Positions 54,648 to 63,052 of a DNA stretch of 64,000 nucleotides are shown here, piece after piece. Position numbers and translations under genes: made by a program. The stretch is from Brumimicrobium sp051745635. Lineage in GTDB: Bacteria > Bacteroidota > Bacteroidia > Flavobacteriales_D > Crocinitomicaceae. The DNA is taken from assembly GCA_051745635.1 (NCBI GenBank), contig JBNJEH010000005.1:12721-76720 (forward strand). The letters are read 5' to 3'. The notes under the pieces were generated by a model. It saw nothing but the letters and a program-made list of their open reading frames with translations, did not search any database and had not been told where the DNA came from. The stretch's first letter is position 1; the number at the start of each line of letters is the position of its first letter.

Positions 54648-55649
54648 ATGGATAGTAGCAAGAATAAAATCGCAGTTATTGGAGGTGGGAGTTGGGCTAC
54701 CGCGCTGGTTAAAATCCTGTGCAATAACCTGGATCAAGTCGGTTGGTGGATGCGCAACGAAAATGCCGTTCAGCATATTCTGGAATACAAGCACAATCCG
54801 CGCTATTTGCAATCCGTAGAATTCAATCTCGACAAAATCAATGTAAGTACGGATCTGCAGCAAGTTGTGCGCGAATCAGAAATCATTTTAATTGCTTCAC
54901 CTTCTGCTTTTTTAACTGAGATATTTGAAGATTTCCCAAAATCACTAATGGAAGGAAAAACTGTTTTTTCTGCAGTAAAGGGCATTGTTCCCGAATTTAA
55001 TGCTATACCGGCGCGTTTTATTCACAAAACATTTGATACGCCCTATGATCAAATTGGGATTATTTGTGGACCCTGCCATGCCGAAGAAGTAGCCCTCGAA
55101 CGACTCTCTTATCTGACAGTAGCTTGTCAAGACGAAGAAATCGCAGAGGAAATTGCCGACATCTTTAGTTGCCGCTACATCAAAACGACGATCTCTGATG
55201 ACCTTTTTGGAACGGAGCTTTCAGCCGTATTAAAAAATGTTTATTCCATTGCATCGGGCATTTGTTCAGGATTGGGATATGGTGATAATTTTCAAGCGGT
55301 CCTCATTTCGAATGCCATACAGGAAATTGAGAATTTTATCGACGAAGTGAGTCCCATCCACCGCGATGTCAAGACGAGCGCTTACCTCGGGGATTTATTG
55401 GTCACCGCCTATTCTAAATTCTCGCGCAACCGCACGTTTGGTTTTATGATTGGTAAAGGCTATTCGGTTAAGACGGCTCAAATGGAAATGGATATGATCG
55501 CTGAAGGCTATTATGCGGTGCGGTCTGTCATGGAAATCAACAAAAAATTTGAAGTGGAAATGCCCATTGTAGAAGCTGTCAACAATATTCTTTACGAGAA
55601 AATATCTCCCGTTATTGAGATGAAAATTCTCACCGATAAATTGAGCTAA
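54648..55649 (+). CDS. gpsA: Glycerol-3-phosphate dehydrogenase (NAD(P)+)
   Basis: 333 residues. The Rossmann motif VIGGGSWATALVKIL starts at residue 10. KGIVPEFNAIPA and GPCHAEEVAL are family segments. The catalytic-lysine region is ELSAVLKNVYSIASGICSGLGYGDNFQA. It reduces dihydroxyacetone phosphate to glycerol-3-phosphate for phospholipid synthesis. Its promoter box is very close to the start codon. Single-gene unit. Confidence 0.95.
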   Translation: MDSSKNKIAVIGGGSWATALVKILCNNLDQVGWWMRNENAVQHILEYKHNPRYLQSVEFNLDKINVSTDLQQVVRESEIILIASPSAFLTEIFEDFPKSLMEGKTVFSAVKGIVPEFNAIPARFIHKTFDTPYDQIGIICGPCHAEEVALERLSYLTVACQDEEIAEEIADIFSCRYIKTTISDDLFGTELSAVLKNVYSIASGICSGLGYGDNFQAVLISNAIQEIENFIDEVSPIHRDVKTSAYLGDLLVTAYSKFSRNRTFGFMIGKGYSVKTAQMEMDMIAEGYYAVRSVMEINKKFEVEMPIVEAVNNILYEKISPVIEMKILTDKLS

Positions 55650-55795
55650 ACCAACACTTTCTTTTCGAATTGACACCCCTAATTCAAGGTTGACACTGCT
55701 CATCCTGCTGCGTATTTTTCCATCGTTCTCGATAATCCCACCCCTCAACTTGAAACTTCAGGTACAGAACACTTCACTTGTACTGCACACCAAAC

Positions 55796-55824
55796 AAAAA
55801 AACCCGCCATCTTTCGACAGCGGG
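55796..55824 (-). terminator. Intrinsic terminator of groES-groEL
   Basis: On the minus strand CCCGC (55824-55820) pairs with GCGGG (55807-55803), followed by T7 (complement of 55796-55802). Confidence 0.8.
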
Positions 55825-55853
55825 CGCTATTCAAATTTATTATTGCTATTTCA

Positions 55854-57509
55854 TTACATCATTCCCGGCATTCCACCCGGCATACCGCCTGGCATTCCGC
55901 CTCCGCCACCACCGGCGCTACCGCTATCTTCTTCCTTTTCGTCAACGATGACACATTCAGTCGTCAACATCATAGAAGCGATAGAGGCCGCATTTTCAAC
56001 GGCGATGCGCGTTACTTTTGTAGGATCGAGCACACCAGCTTTCAAGAGGTTCTCGTATTTCTCCGTTCGGGCATTATAACCGAAGTCATCTTTGCCTTCC
56101 TTCACTTTTTGAACGATAATCGCTCCTTCTACTCCGGCATTCTTCACGATTTGGCGAAGTGGCTCTTCAATGGCGCGCGTGACAATTGAGATACCTGTAT
56201 TCTGATCGTCATTATCTGCTTTGAGTTTATCCAATGCTGCAATAGCTCTGATGAGTGCAACTCCACCTCCGGGAATTACTCCTTCCTCAACAGCAGCACG
56301 AGTAGCGGCAAGCGCATCATCCACGCGATCTTTCTTCTCTTTCATCTCAACCTCAGAAGCTGCTCCTACGTAAAGCACTGCAATTCCCCCAGACAATTTC
56401 GCCAGGCGTTCCTGCATTTTCTCTTTATCATAATCGGAAGTAGAAGCTTCCATTTGAGCCTTGATCTGCGCTACACGCGCTTCAATGTCCGCCTTTTTAC
56501 CAGCACCATTGACTACCGTCGTGTTATCTTTGTCAATCTCCACTTTTTCAGCAGTACCCAACATTTCAAGCGTTGCATTTTCCAGGCTGAGGCCTTTTTC
56601 CTCCGAAATCACCTGACCTCCTGTGAGAATAGCGATATCCTCCAACATGGCCTTTCTGCGATCACCGAAACCAGGTGCTTTGACGGCCGCCACCTTCAAC
56701 GAACCTCTGATTCTATTCACAACGAGTGTCGTCAATGCCTCGCCATCAATATCCTCTGCAATGATCAATAAAGGTTTCCCGTTTTGTGCTGCCGGTTCGA
56801 GAATTGGCAACAACTCCTTCATATTAGAAATCTTCTTGTCACAGATCAAGATTTGCGGATTTTCCAAATCAGCCACCATCTTCTCTGTGTCCGTCACGAA
56901 GTATGGAGAAAGATAACCGCGGTCAAACTGCATTCCTTCTACCGTCTTCACTTCTGTTTCGATACCTTTGGCTTCTTCAACAGTGATCACACCGTCGTTA
57001 CCAACGACATTCATTGCCTCTGCAATAAGCGCACCGATTGTTTCATCGTTATTCGCAGAAATAGATGCGATTTGTTTGATCTTATCGTTATCAGAACCTA
57101 CTTCTTTGGACAGTTTTTTAAGTTCGGCAACTACAGTTGTCACCGCCTTATCGATACCGCGTTTTAAATCCATCGGATTCGCTCCGGCCGTAACATTCTT
57201 CAAACCTGCCTTTATGATCGCCTGAGCCAAAACAGTAGCGGTTGTGGTACCATCACCAGCGATATCAGCTGTTTTGGATGCTACTTCTTTGACCATCTGA
57301 GCGCCCATGTTTTCCACTGCATCTTCGAGCTCAACCTCTTTTGCTACGGAAACTCCATCTTTTGTAATATGTGGAGCTCCAAACTTTTTATCGACAACAA
57401 CATTGCGTCCTTTTGGACCAAGCGTTACTTTTACTGCGTTTGATAAAGCATCTACACCGCGCTTTAACTTTTCGCGTGCATTCGCGTCAAACAAAATTTC
57501 CTTTGCCAT
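55854..57509 (-). CDS. groEL: Chaperonin GroEL
   Basis: 551 residues. The N-terminus KEILFDANAREKLKRGVDALSNAVKVTLGPKGRNVV is typical. The ATP-binding segment is DGTTTATVLAQAI. The C-terminus is the GGM-rich tail (GGGGGGMPGGMPGGMPGMM). GroEL folds client proteins with GroES, whose gene ends 17 bases upstream. Terminated by the hairpin at 55796-55824. Confidence 0.98.
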   Translation of the reverse strand: MAKEILFDANAREKLKRGVDALSNAVKVTLGPKGRNVVVDKKFGAPHITKDGVSVAKEVELEDAVENMGAQMVKEVASKTADIAGDGTTTATVLAQAIIKAGLKNVTAGANPMDLKRGIDKAVTTVVAELKKLSKEVGSDNDKIKQIASISANNDETIGALIAEAMNVVGNDGVITVEEAKGIETEVKTVEGMQFDRGYLSPYFVTDTEKMVADLENPQILICDKKISNMKELLPILEPAAQNGKPLLIIAEDIDGEALTTLVVNRIRGSLKVAAVKAPGFGDRRKAMLEDIAILTGGQVISEEKGLSLENATLEMLGTAEKVEIDKDNTTVVNGAGKKADIEARVAQIKAQMEASTSDYDKEKMQERLAKLSGGIAVLYVGAASEVEMKEKKDRVDDALAATRAAVEEGVIPGGGVALIRAIAALDKLKADNDDQNTGISIVTRAIEEPLRQIVKNAGVEGAIIVQKVKEGKDDFGYNARTEKYENLLKAGVLDPTKVTRIAVENAASIASMMLTTECVIVDEKEEDSGSAGGGGGGMPGGMPGGMPGMM

Positions 57510-57526
57510 TTTTCTTTACTTTTTAG

Positions 57527-57802
57527 TTATTTAAAAACACCGTAAATATCGGCCTCTTTCATGATTAGGTAAGTGGTTCCGTCCAGTTTGATTTCAGTTC
57601 CGGAATATTGTCCATACAGCACAACATCTCCTTCTTTGACAGACATCGGTTCATCTTTCTTTCCATTTCCCGCGGCTACAACAGTTCCGCGCAACGGCTT
57701 TTCTTTGGCCGTATCGGGAATGATGATTCCGCTCGCCGTCTTCTCTTCAGCGGGCGTGGGCTCGATCAACACACGATCCGCCAGGGGTTGTAATTTTGAC
57801 AT
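57527..57802 (-). CDS. groES: Co-chaperonin GroES
   Basis: 91 residues, slightly short but complete. LQPLADRVLIEPTPAEEKTASGIIIPDTAKEKP is the family N-terminus with the mobile loop, and DVVLYGQYSGTEIKLDG the roof strand. First gene of groES-groEL. The spacer upstream (57803-57916) contains no CIRCE element and no clear TAnnTTTG box. Confidence 0.98.
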   Translation of the reverse strand: MSKLQPLADRVLIEPTPAEEKTASGIIIPDTAKEKPLRGTVVAAGNGKKDEPMSVKEGDVVLYGQYSGTEIKLDGTTYLIMKEADIYGVFK

Positions 57803-57916
57803 AATTAAACGTTTATTTGGTTTATAAATTCATTAAAATTTCCGAATCTCTTATGCCCCAATTTTATGCCAAACAGATTAGCCTACACTTTTGTCAGCAT
57901 CCTGCAAAAAAGTCCA

Positions 57917-57953
57917 TAAAAAAATGTCAGCGCGACTGACACACTGACATTTT
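57917..57953 (-). terminator. Intrinsic terminator of the miaB-secG operon
   Basis: On the minus strand AAAATGTCAG (57953-57944) pairs with CTGACATTTT (57930-57921) in a perfect 10-bp stem, followed by a T run (complement of 57918-57924). It separates secG from groES. Confidence 0.85.
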
Positions 57954-57974
57954 CATCTGAAATATTATCATTAA

Positions 57975-58367
57975 TTACTGACCACCGGCAGGTGCTCCTC
58001 CCTGGCCTTGACCCTGACCCTGGGGCTGATCTTGCGGCTGTCCCTGACCCTGTGGTTGGCCTTGTCCCTGAGACTGACCTTGTCCCTGACCGCCTTCCTG
58101 GTTTTCTACCTCGTCCGAAGCGCCATCATCGACAGGTCCCACGGGACTGGAATACATGAGTGTCATAACGATACTGAGCACGGCAATTACTCCCGCTAAA
58201 CTCCACGTAGCTTTCTCTATAAAATCATTGGTTTGTTTTACACCACCTAACTGTTGTGCGGAACCAAAATCAGTTGAAAGACCACCGCCTTTTGGATTTT
58301 GCATTAGCACAAGTAACACGAGAAGAATACTCGCTATAACTATTAATATCGTCAATAAAGTCCCCAT
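57975..58367 (-). CDS. secG: Preprotein translocase subunit SecG
   Basis: 130 residues. Two membrane segments, with the family motifs LLVLMQNPKGGGLSTDFG and EKATWSLAGVIAVLSIVMTLMYS. The C-terminal ~38 residues are almost only G, Q and P (GQGQ/GQPQ repeats), giving a soluble tail. SecG assists SecYE in protein export. Last gene of the miaB operon, 2 bases after the TPR gene. Confidence 0.93.
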   Translation of the reverse strand: MGTLLTILIVIASILLVLLVLMQNPKGGGLSTDFGSAQQLGGVKQTNDFIEKATWSLAGVIAVLSIVMTLMYSSPVGPVDDGASDEVENQEGGQGQGQSQGQGQPQGQGQPQDQPQGQGQGQGGAPAGGQ

Positions 58368-58369
58368 AT

Positions 58370-59470
58370 CTATTTTAATTTTCTTTTCAAACTTTCAATT
58401 TGAAGTGCAAATAAACTCTTTTTTTCTGGAAAATTCAACATTAATTGCTCATAAGCTTGAATTGCTTTGGGATAATTCCCCTGAGCGACGTAGACTTTTG
58501 CCAGTGTCTCACTTACCGGAAGCTTTGTTTCATCGAGGCTTTCGCGTGCTTTTTGCACGGGTGAGAAAAACGGTGCAGGTGATTTTTTTTCTATTTTATT
58601 TTCTTCAAAATCTCCTTCCTGTACCGCAGAATTCGAATCCTGACCTCCTTTTGGGATCGTGGTGTTCGTCGCTTCAGCTGTTCTGTCGGCTGAATCATCT
58701 CCAGCATCTTCCGGGTTGAGGAGCCAATCTGTGAATGACTTTGTCCGCTGTGCACTCTCGACTGCCTTTTCACTGTCGCCCGACGAAGTATCCGTCCGTT
58801 GATCATCCGCGTCGTCAGCATTTGTCATCTCACCTGGTGCAGTGTCCTCCTCGTTTCGTTCATCTTCCTGTTCCTGCCGAATTCGATTTTTCCTTTCCCG
58901 ATCTGCACTTTGTAGTCGGGAAGGCTCGTACAATGGTTCCGTTGTATCTTCAGTATCCTCCACTTCGCTCTCGATCGAAGCACTGACCGCGTGTGCCAGA
59001 ATATCGCGTTCTAACTCCCTTTCTTCAGCCCGGCGAGCTTCCTGCCCATCATCTTGTTCGGGTAAATCATTGGTCAGCTCATTTTCGGTCGCGTGCTTTT
59101 TTTGACTCACTTCCGGTATATCTTCCGATTTATCCTGTGTTTCTTCTGTTGAAGTTGATGCTTCATCCTGTTTACGAACATCAGTTTCCTCTCCTTGCTC
59201 TCCTTTCATTTGTTCTTCGGAAGCACTATTAGTTTCCTTTAAGTGAACCAAATTGTAGAGCTGGGCGCGATCCGGAATGCGATAAGCGTGCAATTTCAGT
59301 TCTTTCTCGAAACGAATCTGATCAAATTGTGCCAGGCCGTATAAATAGAGCTGAGAAAAAACCGGCGTAAATGGATATTCTTCGCTGAGCCTTTTGAGAT
59401 CAGCGAGGTTTCCTTCGGTTATTTCACCAGGAAACTCAATAAAGCGGGCTATTTTGGCGCTATCCAACAT
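58370..59470 (-). CDS. TPR-like protein with long acidic linker, function unknown
   Basis: 366 residues. The N-terminal ~75 residues form a helical domain (NLADLKRLSEEYPFTPVFSQLYLYGLAQFDQ). Residues ~80-300 are low-complexity, rich in E, D, S, T, Q and R. The C-terminal ~60 residues contain a TPR motif (ETLAKVYVAQGNYPKAIQAYEQLMLNFPEKKSLFA). No signal peptide or membrane helix. It sits between lptE (one-base overlap) and secG (2-base gap); the same neighbourhood recurs, as I recall, in other Flavobacteriia. I infer a cytoplasmic role linked to export or envelope assembly, without evidence of mechanism. Confidence 0.75.
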   Translation of the reverse strand: MLDSAKIARFIEFPGEITEGNLADLKRLSEEYPFTPVFSQLYLYGLAQFDQIRFEKELKLHAYRIPDRAQLYNLVHLKETNSASEEQMKGEQGEETDVRKQDEASTSTEETQDKSEDIPEVSQKKHATENELTNDLPEQDDGQEARRAEERELERDILAHAVSASIESEVEDTEDTTEPLYEPSRLQSADRERKNRIRQEQEDERNEEDTAPGEMTNADDADDQRTDTSSGDSEKAVESAQRTKSFTDWLLNPEDAGDDSADRTAEATNTTIPKGGQDSNSAVQEGDFEENKIEKKSPAPFFSPVQKARESLDETKLPVSETLAKVYVAQGNYPKAIQAYEQLMLNFPEKKSLFALQIESLKRKLK

Positions 59471-59982
59471 TACCAGTTCGATAAAAGTTTATTTAAGACG
59501 TCCTGTACAATTTGCTCGTTGATCTCTTCGAACAACTGATTCTGAATACTACCCACATTCTGATTCGCATCGAAATCGGCAAAGCGCGAAACATTAAGTT
59601 CCATAACATCTTCTTCAGGTGCTGAAATAAAGATTTCAAAGTTTCCGCTTATCGTCAAACGGTTTTGAACGTCCGACGTATTGTCCTGCAGGGAAAGTGG
59701 TGTTATATTGTAATTCAAAATTTCTCCGGTGATCGTCACTTGAGGATCTTCCTGCTCGCTGCTGACCAATTTGAGACCTACCCGATTCTGAACGGCTTCC
59801 TTCAGTTCTTCCGTGAGATTTGGCGCATAACTAATGGGTGCATTCGAGGCTTTATTCTCCAGTGTCGTCACCATAAACCGCTTCCATTCGGGCGGAACAC
59901 TTCCATCCCGAAAAGATACGCTCGAAGGCCAGCAAGCCATCAAGACAACCATCAGGAAAATACCAAGTAATGCTTTCATCAA
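59470..59982 (-). CDS. lptE: LptE family lipopolysaccharide-assembly lipoprotein
   Basis: 170 residues. A lipoprotein signal peptide ends LMAC with Cys 17. The mature protein is a small alpha/beta domain with SFRDGSVPPEWKRFMVTTLENKA, YAPNLTEELKEAVQNRV and VTITGEILNYNI, the Bacteroidota LptE pattern. LptE plugs the LptD barrel that inserts LPS in the outer membrane. The partner lptD is not in the window. It follows the sigma-54 activator by 12 bases and overlaps the TPR gene by one base. Confidence 0.9.
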   Translation of the reverse strand: MMKALLGIFLMVVLMACWPSSVSFRDGSVPPEWKRFMVTTLENKASNAPISYAPNLTEELKEAVQNRVGLKLVSSEQEDPQVTITGEILNYNITPLSLQDNTSDVQNRLTISGNFEIFISAPEEDVMELNVSRFADFDANQNVGSIQNQLFEEINEQIVQDVLNKLLSNW

Positions 59983-59994
59983 CTTAATTACGAA

Positions 59995-61266
59995 TTATTT
60001 TAAATTATATTCTTTAATCTTGCGATAAAGTGTCCGCTCAGAAATACCTAACTCCCGCGCTGCATCTTTTCTTTTCCCTTTGTGTTTTTCCAGTGCTTTC
60101 TTGATAAATTCTTTTTCCCGTTCTTCCAGTGACAAGGATTCCTCCACTTCCACGTGTTCGTGATAGTCGCTGTCGACAATAGTCGTATCCGAGCTGGAAG
60201 CTGTTGATGTAAAATCGGAAGTCGCAGATTGATCCTGAACGCCGGATTCCAGCAATTTGCGACTCTCTTCATTGGAGATGTCGCTGTAAACGCGATTCAA
60301 CACGTCTCGTTGTTTACCGGTTAAATCCACCTCCTCATCGCCATTGAGCAATTCGATTACGAGTTTTTTTAGTTCGTTCAAATCGCGCTTCATATCAAAG
60401 AGAAACTTGTAAATCAATTCGCGGTCTGAAAATTCATCAGTATTTTTTGACTGTTCATTGATCACGGAAGGAACGCCTACTTCACCTTCTTTCGGCAAAT
60501 AGTGTTGCATTCGCCGCGCATCAATCTGACGCTCATTCTCGATGACTGAAATTTGCTCTACAATATTCTTTAGCTGGCGGATATTGCCCGGCCAGGAATA
60601 TTTTTCAAGTTCGACGACAGCTTCTTCATCGAGTCGTATTGCAGGCATCCGATACTTCTCAGCAAAATCAGCTGCAAATTTTCGAAACAGCAAATGAATA
60701 TCCTCTTTCCGATCGCGCAGGGAAGGCAGTTGAATGGGAACCGTACTCAATCGGTAGAGTAAATCTTCCCGAAATTTTTCTTTTTTAATCGCCTGAGCCA
60801 TATTTTCATTGGTCGCAGCCACAACGCGCACATTTGTTTTAATCACTTTTGAAGATCCCACGCGGATAAATTCGCCCGTTTCCAGCACGCGCAACAATCG
60901 GACTTGCGTTTGGTGCGGCAACTCCGCTACTTCGTCCAGAAAAATGGTTCCTTCATCGGCTTCTTCAAAGTACCCTTTTCGACTTCCACTGGCACCTGTA
61001 AAAGCGCCTTTCTCGTGTCCAAAAAGCTCAGAATCAATTGTTCCCTCAGGAATAGCACCGCAATTGACAGCGATATAATTGCCATGTTTGCGCGAACTCA
61101 AGTGATGAATCACCTGTGGAATAATTTCCTTTCCCGTACCACTTTCTCCCGTCACGAGTACGGAAATATCGGTTGGCGCCACTTGCATGGATACCTCTAA
61201 CGCTCTGTTTAAACCTGGTGAATTACCAATAATACCAAAACGTTGTTTTATTTGTTGAATGGTCAT
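59995..61266 (-). CDS. Sigma-54-dependent transcriptional activator (AAA+ and Fis domains, no receiver)
   Basis: 423 residues. The AAA+ domain starts within the first 15 residues: Walker A GESGTGKE at 40-47, the sigma-54-contacting loop GAFTGA at 87-92, Walker B GTIFLDE at 106-112. The C-terminus is a Fis-type helix-turn-helix (DAARELGISERTLYRKIKEYNL). About 120 residues between these domains are Ser/Asp/Glu-rich with no clear domain. There is no N-terminal receiver or sensor domain, so activity must be controlled by abundance or by a partner. It lies within the miaB-lptE-secG operon, 14 bases after miaB. Its target promoters are unknown. Confidence 0.94.
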   Translation of the reverse strand: MTIQQIKQRFGIIGNSPGLNRALEVSMQVAPTDISVLVTGESGTGKEIIPQVIHHLSSRKHGNYIAVNCGAIPEGTIDSELFGHEKGAFTGASGSRKGYFEEADEGTIFLDEVAELPHQTQVRLLRVLETGEFIRVGSSKVIKTNVRVVAATNENMAQAIKKEKFREDLLYRLSTVPIQLPSLRDRKEDIHLLFRKFAADFAEKYRMPAIRLDEEAVVELEKYSWPGNIRQLKNIVEQISVIENERQIDARRMQHYLPKEGEVGVPSVINEQSKNTDEFSDRELIYKFLFDMKRDLNELKKLVIELLNGDEEVDLTGKQRDVLNRVYSDISNEESRKLLESGVQDQSATSDFTSTASSSDTTIVDSDYHEHVEVEESLSLEEREKEFIKKALEKHKGKRKDAARELGISERTLYRKIKEYNLK

Positions 61267-61280
61267 GTTGCTTTAAACTC

Positions 61281-62708
61281 CTATTTAACAATTTCACCTA
61301 ATAGTGACGCCCGCGTACAATCCGTAATTTTCACGTTAACATAATCGCCAATTGCAGCATCTTCCTGATCGAAAATAACTTTGTGGTTGCGATCTGTTCT
61401 CCCCATCACTTGTAGGTCAGAACGGCGCGATACTTTCTCTACCAGCACTTCTTCCACCTTACCGATCTGAGCTTTGTTAATCTTCTCGCTATGCTGCATT
61501 TGCAATTCGATGATTTCTTCTAATCGACGCTGTTTGACCTCCTCGGGAACATCGTCCTCGAATTTTCGCTGCGCAAGTGTTTTGGGGCGTTCAGAATACT
61601 TGTACATATAAGCTGAATCGTATTCCACTTCGCGCATGAGCGAAATCGTATCCTGGTGTTCTTCTTCCGTCTCACCGCAAAAACCGGCTATAATATCTGT
61701 CGAAATACCACATTCGGGAATAATGCGGTTGATGGCTTCAATCCTGTTCATGTACCACTCTCGCGAATATCCGCGATTCATGCGTTTCAACATTTCCGTA
61801 TTTCCGGACTGAACGGGAAGGTGAATATAATTGCAAATATTCTTGTGTTTCGCCATTGCGTGCAACACGTCATCTGTCATATCTTTGGGATGCGATGTCG
61901 AAAAGCGAATTCTGAGTTTCGGATGCACCGCAGCTACCATTTCCATTAACTGGGCAAAATTCGTCGTGGGTTTGGTCTCATCCTTAATTTTTCCCTTACT
62001 CGTCATGTTCCAGCGATAACTATCGACATTCTGCCCCAGCAATGTCACTTCGCGATATCCGGCATTATAGAGTGCTGCGCATTCCTGTACAATCGTCTGT
62101 GGGTCTCTGCTGCGTTCTCTTCCCCGCGTAAAAGGTACTACACAAAACGAGCACATGTTATCACAGCCACGCGTAATACTTACAAATCCACTCACGCCAT
62201 TTTTGTCGAGGCGCACCGGATTAATATCAGCATACGTTTCATCGCGCGAAAGCAGTACATTCACGGCTTTTTGACCGCCTTCAACCTCTTGTATCAAGCC
62301 CGGTAATTCACGATAAGCATCGGGGCCCGCCACGAGGTCTACCAGCTGTTCTTCCTCCAGCAATTGCTTTTTGAGCCGCTCGGCCATACATCCCAAAACG
62401 CCAATCACCATTCCGGGATTGTTGCGCTTCGCTTTATTGAATTGTGTCAATCGATTGCGCACCCGCTGTTCTGCATTGTCGCGAATACTGCAGGTATTAA
62501 TCAAAACCACATCGGCTTCATCCGAATCCTGTGTCGTCGTAAAACCTTGCTGAATCAAAATGGAAGCAACCACTTCACTGTCCGAGAAGTTCATGGCGCA
62601 ACCATAACTCTCGAGGTACAATTTTTTCCCTTTATGCTCCTCATTCTCCATCTGAATCGCCTCACCCTGACGCGTTTCGTCCATATCTTTTTCTACAGTT
62701 ATACTCAT
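61281..62708 (-). CDS. miaB: tRNA-2-methylthio-N6-dimethylallyladenosine synthase
   Basis: 475 residues. The N-terminal Fe-S cluster ligands are C37 (SYGCAMN), C73 (NTCSIR) and C107 (LGCMAE). The radical SAM cluster C182-x3-C186-x2-C189 (GCDNMCSFC) follows, then a C-terminal TRAM domain. MiaB adds the methylthio group to i6A37 in tRNA. First gene of the five-gene operon miaB - sigma-54 activator - lptE - TPR - secG. The promoter upstream is the best -33/-7 match in the window. Confidence 0.97.
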   Translation of the reverse strand: MSITVEKDMDETRQGEAIQMENEEHKGKKLYLESYGCAMNFSDSEVVASILIQQGFTTTQDSDEADVVLINTCSIRDNAEQRVRNRLTQFNKAKRNNPGMVIGVLGCMAERLKKQLLEEEQLVDLVAGPDAYRELPGLIQEVEGGQKAVNVLLSRDETYADINPVRLDKNGVSGFVSITRGCDNMCSFCVVPFTRGRERSRDPQTIVQECAALYNAGYREVTLLGQNVDSYRWNMTSKGKIKDETKPTTNFAQLMEMVAAVHPKLRIRFSTSHPKDMTDDVLHAMAKHKNICNYIHLPVQSGNTEMLKRMNRGYSREWYMNRIEAINRIIPECGISTDIIAGFCGETEEEHQDTISLMREVEYDSAYMYKYSERPKTLAQRKFEDDVPEEVKQRRLEEIIELQMQHSEKINKAQIGKVEEVLVEKVSRRSDLQVMGRTDRNHKVIFDQEDAAIGDYVNVKITDCTRASLLGEIVK

Positions 62709-63052
62709 GCGTTACATTCTTTAAATAACAGGACGCAAAAATAACGTTTATCTCTACGGTGTCAAAATGTCAGTCACAATTTTTTATAATTTCAGGCGGG
62801 TTCTAAAAATTGAATCTCATCAAATTTTTTACAATCCCGATTATTTGAGGCCGCAACTTCTGGAAATTCCAGCTGAATAGTTTAAACAAACAGCCGTTTA
62901 AAGTTGTAGGTAAAGCATCTTCATTTCATTAAAAAATGGAATAATTACGACTTCAATTTTCAATCGTATTTGGTTTTCGAATTAATTTGAAGTTATTTTG
63001 CACACGATTTCTTCATCACTTTAAGGAAGAATCGAGAAACATTTTAAAGATT
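62709..63052. other. Divergent spacer between miaB and topA
   Basis: 344 bases with the miaB promoter near one end. The rest is AT-rich; a near -7 box (TTATTTTGC, about 62993-63001) lies ahead of topA. No gene seen. Confidence 0.45.
62736..62767 (-). promoter_or_regulatory. Complete Bacteroidota promoter of the miaB operon
   Basis: On the minus strand TTTTG (62767-62763), a 19-base spacer, then TATTTTTG (62743-62736), as in the TTTG-N19-TAnnTTTG consensus of the Bacteroidota primary sigma factor. It lies 28 bases before the ATG. Confidence 0.7.

Noticed and set aside
57803..57916. CIRCE element before groES
   Set aside because: No TTAGCACTC/GAGTGCTAA pair was found in the spacer.
58008..58110. 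GQ-rich repeats in secG as a tandem DNA repeat or CRISPR-like array
   Set aside because: The repeats are short, irregular and in frame with the SecG coding sequence; they encode the GQ/PQ tail.
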